Below are positions 62,203 through 64,000 of a DNA stretch of 64,000 nt, in pieces. The stretch lies in the NCBI RefSeq assembly GCF_900312995.1, contig NZ_ONZI01000002.1, forward strand, positions 124,001 through 188,000, written 5' to 3'. A model generated the notes under the pieces. It saw nothing but the letters and a program-made list of their open reading frames with translations. It was not told the DNA's origin and did no database searches. Position 1 is the stretch's first letter. Each line of letters starts with the position of its first letter. This DNA comes from Kushneria phyllosphaerae (GTDB lineage Bacteria > Pseudomonadota > Gammaproteobacteria > Pseudomonadales > Halomonadaceae). A program made the position numbers and the translations under genes.

Positions 62203-62490
62203 AAGCTCTCCTGCGCGAATGTTTGAGTGTCTATAATTCAGTGTGACCCCGAGCGAAATGCCTGTCCCGCTGGGCCCTCATGACGCCGGCCTGCACACAG
62301 GTAAGCACCATGCTGGCATGATATCGTAAAAAAAGCGCGATTGATGAGTCACTCGGGGTTGAAAAACATATGGCCGTCGCCATCTTGGTGGGTAAGCACG
62401 TCGGCACGCATTCATGGAGGCCATCCATGGAGACAATGCCCCGACAGTTTCAAAGCAACCAACACGTACTGACGCAAAAGGACCCTTATC

Positions 62491-62973
62491 ATGCCGATCG
62501 AAGAAAACAAGGTAGTAGCGTTTCATTACACCCTGAAAAACGACGCTGGAGAGGTCCTCGACAGCTCTGAAGGGCGTGATCCGCTGTCCTATCTGCACGG
62601 TTCGGGCAACATTATTCCCGGCCTTGAGAAGGAGCTGTCAGGCAAGGAAGCAGGTGATACCCTTCAGGCGCGCGTTGAACCCAGCGAAGGCTATGGCGAA
62701 GTCCAGCCCTCTCTGGTGCAGGAAGTACCGCGCGATGCTTTCCAGGGTGTTGAAGACATTCAGCCGGGCATGCAGTTTCAGGCTCAGACCGAAGGCGGCC
62801 CGCTGCTGGTCACCGTCACCAAGCTTGAAGGTGACACCGTGACGGTTGACGGTAACCATCCGCTGGCAGGTGAAACCCTGAACTTTGACGTCAGCGTTGA
62901 ATCTGTACGTGAAGCCAGTGCCGAAGAGCTCGAGCACGGCCATGTACACGGTGAAGGCGGCCATCAGCACTGA
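62491..62973 (+). CDS. slyD: SlyD-like FKBP-type peptidyl-prolyl isomerase
   Basis: A 160-residue FKBP with an inserted flap domain, the SlyD architecture: it turns prolyl bonds and chaperones folding. FHYTLKNDAGEVLDSSEGRDPLSYLHGSGNIIPGLEKEL (residues 11-48) is the FKBP start, PSEGYGEVQPSLVQEVPRDAF the beginning of the flap, and GNHPLAGETLNFDV the closing FKBP motif. The tail has a few histidines (HGHVHGEGGHQH) but not the long metal-binding tail of E. coli SlyD, so some nickel or zinc binding is possible. A GGACC precedes the ATG. Confidence 0.93.
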   Translation: MPIEENKVVAFHYTLKNDAGEVLDSSEGRDPLSYLHGSGNIIPGLEKELSGKEAGDTLQARVEPSEGYGEVQPSLVQEVPRDAFQGVEDIQPGMQFQAQTEGGPLLVTVTKLEGDTVTVDGNHPLAGETLNFDVSVESVREASAEELEHGHVHGEGGHQH

Positions 62974-62992
62974 TTGCCAACGCCCAGCGTTT

Positions 62993-63021
62993 AAAAAGGC
63001 AGCCTACGGCTGCCTTTTTTT
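62993..63021. terminator. bidirectional terminator after slyD
   Basis: AAAAAGGCAGCC-TAC-GGCTGCCTTTTTTT. The T-run touches the stop codon of the convergent membrane-protein gene, so it also ends that gene immediately. Confidence 0.92.
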
Positions 63022-63712
63022 ATGTCTGCTCCAGTTGTTTCGCATCTAGCGAGACCGCAGCGCCCGGCACGTCATCACAAGCAAACCCGGCGCCGTTGGA
63101 AGGTCGGTCAAGCGCTCGATAGTTGAAGATCAGTCGCCAGATCAGCACCATCAGACAGAAACCGGCAAACCCGAAGCCGCTCCAGAAAAAAGGGTTCGGC
63201 CAGTAACAGGCCGCGATCAAAAGCAGTGTTCGCCCGGCACTGCCTGTCACAACATCGATCAGGCGCTCGATTCTGCCGGCATTGGCGGTCATTTTTTGCG
63301 CTTCTCGAAGCAGCGCAAACAGTCGCCGTTCAAGGTCAAACACGAGCGTTACGATCACCAGTGCAAGCGCTGGCAATATCAGCCGCTCTGGCTGATAGAG
63401 CGAAAGCCCGCCCATGACCGCCATGATCAGAATGATTTCCATGAAGGGCCGTAGATAGCGCTGCCTGACATCAAAGTGTCCAAGCGCGCTTGAGACCCAG
63501 CCTGACAGCATGCTCAACAGACGATAGATAACAACGAACAGGGCGGCCAGAAAAGGTTGATGTCCATACAGCAAGGGCATTGTGGCCATGCCGAACGTGA
63601 TAGCAGAAAGAGCAAGCCCTGCCGGTAAAATACGCAGGGCAATCAGCTGGTGCGCCGTCCATGCCATGACGGTGTGACAAAAACGACGCAAACGAAAAAT
63701 CAGTTGAGACAT
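63020..63712 (-). CDS. membrane protein of unknown function
   Basis: A 230-residue protein with about five or six hydrophobic segments (around 22-50, 55-75, 92-108, 112-125, 162-176 and 178-196), a basic N-terminus (RLRRFCHTVMAW) and a polar C-terminal tail of about 30 residues. I recognise no family; a CDP-alcohol phosphotransferase motif (D-G-x2-A-R) was looked for and is absent. Its TAA stop lies inside the shared terminator. The ATG at 63712 has no strong ribosome-binding site. Confidence 0.68.
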   Translation of the reverse strand: MSQLIFRLRRFCHTVMAWTAHQLIALRILPAGLALSAITFGMATMPLLYGHQPFLAALFVVIYRLLSMLSGWVSSALGHFDVRQRYLRPFMEIILIMAVMGGLSLYQPERLILPALALVIVTLVFDLERRLFALLREAQKMTANAGRIERLIDVVTGSAGRTLLLIAACYWPNPFFWSGFGFAGFCLMVLIWRLIFNYRALDRPSNGAGFACDDVPGAAVSLDAKQLEQT

Positions 63713-63797
63713 CCTCGGTACCAGCAGGCAAAAGAGGCGTCATTGTAGTGATGGGGCGCAACGACGTCGATGCCGGTTGAGTCAGACACGCCCTGAC

Positions 63798-64000
63798 TCA
63801 GCTGCGACTGCACTCCAGAACGGCCAGAAAGCGATTATCGCGGCCTGTTTCACTGTCCACATAGAGGGTTCTGGCAATCCTTGGATCAAGCTGCTGACCA
63901 CTACAGAAGGTACTGCCCGGGCTGCCGGAAAATGCAATGTTGTTCAGGGCAACCCCCTTGTGGGCATCATTGATCACCTGATCGACCACCATCTCATTGT
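63798..64000 (-). CDS. hypothetical protein, C-terminal fragment (runs off the window)
   Basis: At least 67 codons read leftward and stay open to the window edge, so the start lies outside; an ATG at 63992 is in frame but need not be the start. The C-terminal part reads ARTLYVDSETGRDNRFLAVLECSRS. It contains two cysteines. I recognise no family. It is on the same strand as the membrane protein at 63020, 85 bases apart. Confidence 0.5.
   Translation of the reverse strand, partial: NEMVVDQVINDAHKGVALNNIAFSGSPGSTFCSGQQLDPRIARTLYVDSETGRDNRFLAVLECSRS

Overview
The window reads as ordinary chromosome of a gammaproteobacterium, most likely from the Halomonadaceae (Halomonas, Kushneria or Chromohalobacter type). 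This placement is inferred from gene content: divergent prmB/smrB, opgGH, a PutA without a DNA-binding domain beside an AraC-type regulator and PutP, the glpG-YeaC-DUF2797 cluster, and many acidic proteins, including one very D/E/S/T/G-rich lipoprotein as is common in halophiles. Base composition is fairly high in G+C and even, except for a distinctly AT-rich patch near 54.06-54.33 kb. I see no phage, insertion sequence, CRISPR array, rRNA or replication origin. One tRNA gene, tRNA-Gly(CCC), is present.

Layout. 0-7.2 kb: the N-terminal end of a probable serine acetyltransferase, aroC, prmB, smrB, an alpha/beta hydrolase, a 28-residue membrane peptide, an AEC permease, and the overlapping gpsA-sixA pair. 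7.5-15.2 kb: a QseBC/PmrAB-like two-component system, a Bax-like glucosaminidase, htpG with a recognisable heat-shock promoter, a DUF1232 protein and a lytic transglycosylase. 15.3-21.6 kb: two tandem ExoD-like genes, a CDF metal transporter, a TM2 protein, an acetyltransferase overlapping a 2-oxoglutarate oxygenase, a cold-shock protein, an acidic lipoprotein and a YegS-like lipid kinase. 22-30 kb: cysJI behind a CysB-type inverted repeat, then opgGH for osmoregulated periplasmic glucans.

30.3-41.4 kb: a Bcr-type exporter, a YfdC-like FNT channel with an acidic tail, nfo, a small membrane protein, a lipoprotein/FlgO-like pair, leuA divergent from an Lrp-type regulator, an IalB-like secreted protein and pepN. 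41.4-49.8 kb: tandem DUF454 genes, a GNAT acetyltransferase divergent from an RLAN-RimK ATP-grasp ligase, the glpG-YeaC-DUF2797 cluster, a metallophosphoesterase overlapping nadK, and a DMT permease. 49.8-64 kb: a DUF6314-like protein, a peroxiredoxin-glutaredoxin fusion, a dihydrolipoyl-dehydrogenase-like flavoprotein, a small Cas2-fold/SinR-like protein, tRNA-Gly, a winged-helix protein, a CNNM/CBS protein, araC-putA-putP, a SlyD-like isomerase and membrane proteins of unknown function.

The strongest functional groupings are sulfite reduction (cysJI), glucan synthesis under changing osmolarity (opgGH), proline uptake and oxidation (putAP with a likely PruR-type regulator), and redox defence (Prx-Grx with the adjacent disulfide oxidoreductase). 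I found no convincing wholly new multi-gene system. The least understood items are the RLAN-RimK/GNAT pair, the DUF2797 protein with zinc-ribbon-like cysteines and GIY-YIG-like spacing, the FlgO-like pair, the Cas2-fold orphan, and an orphan terminator that may end a small RNA.
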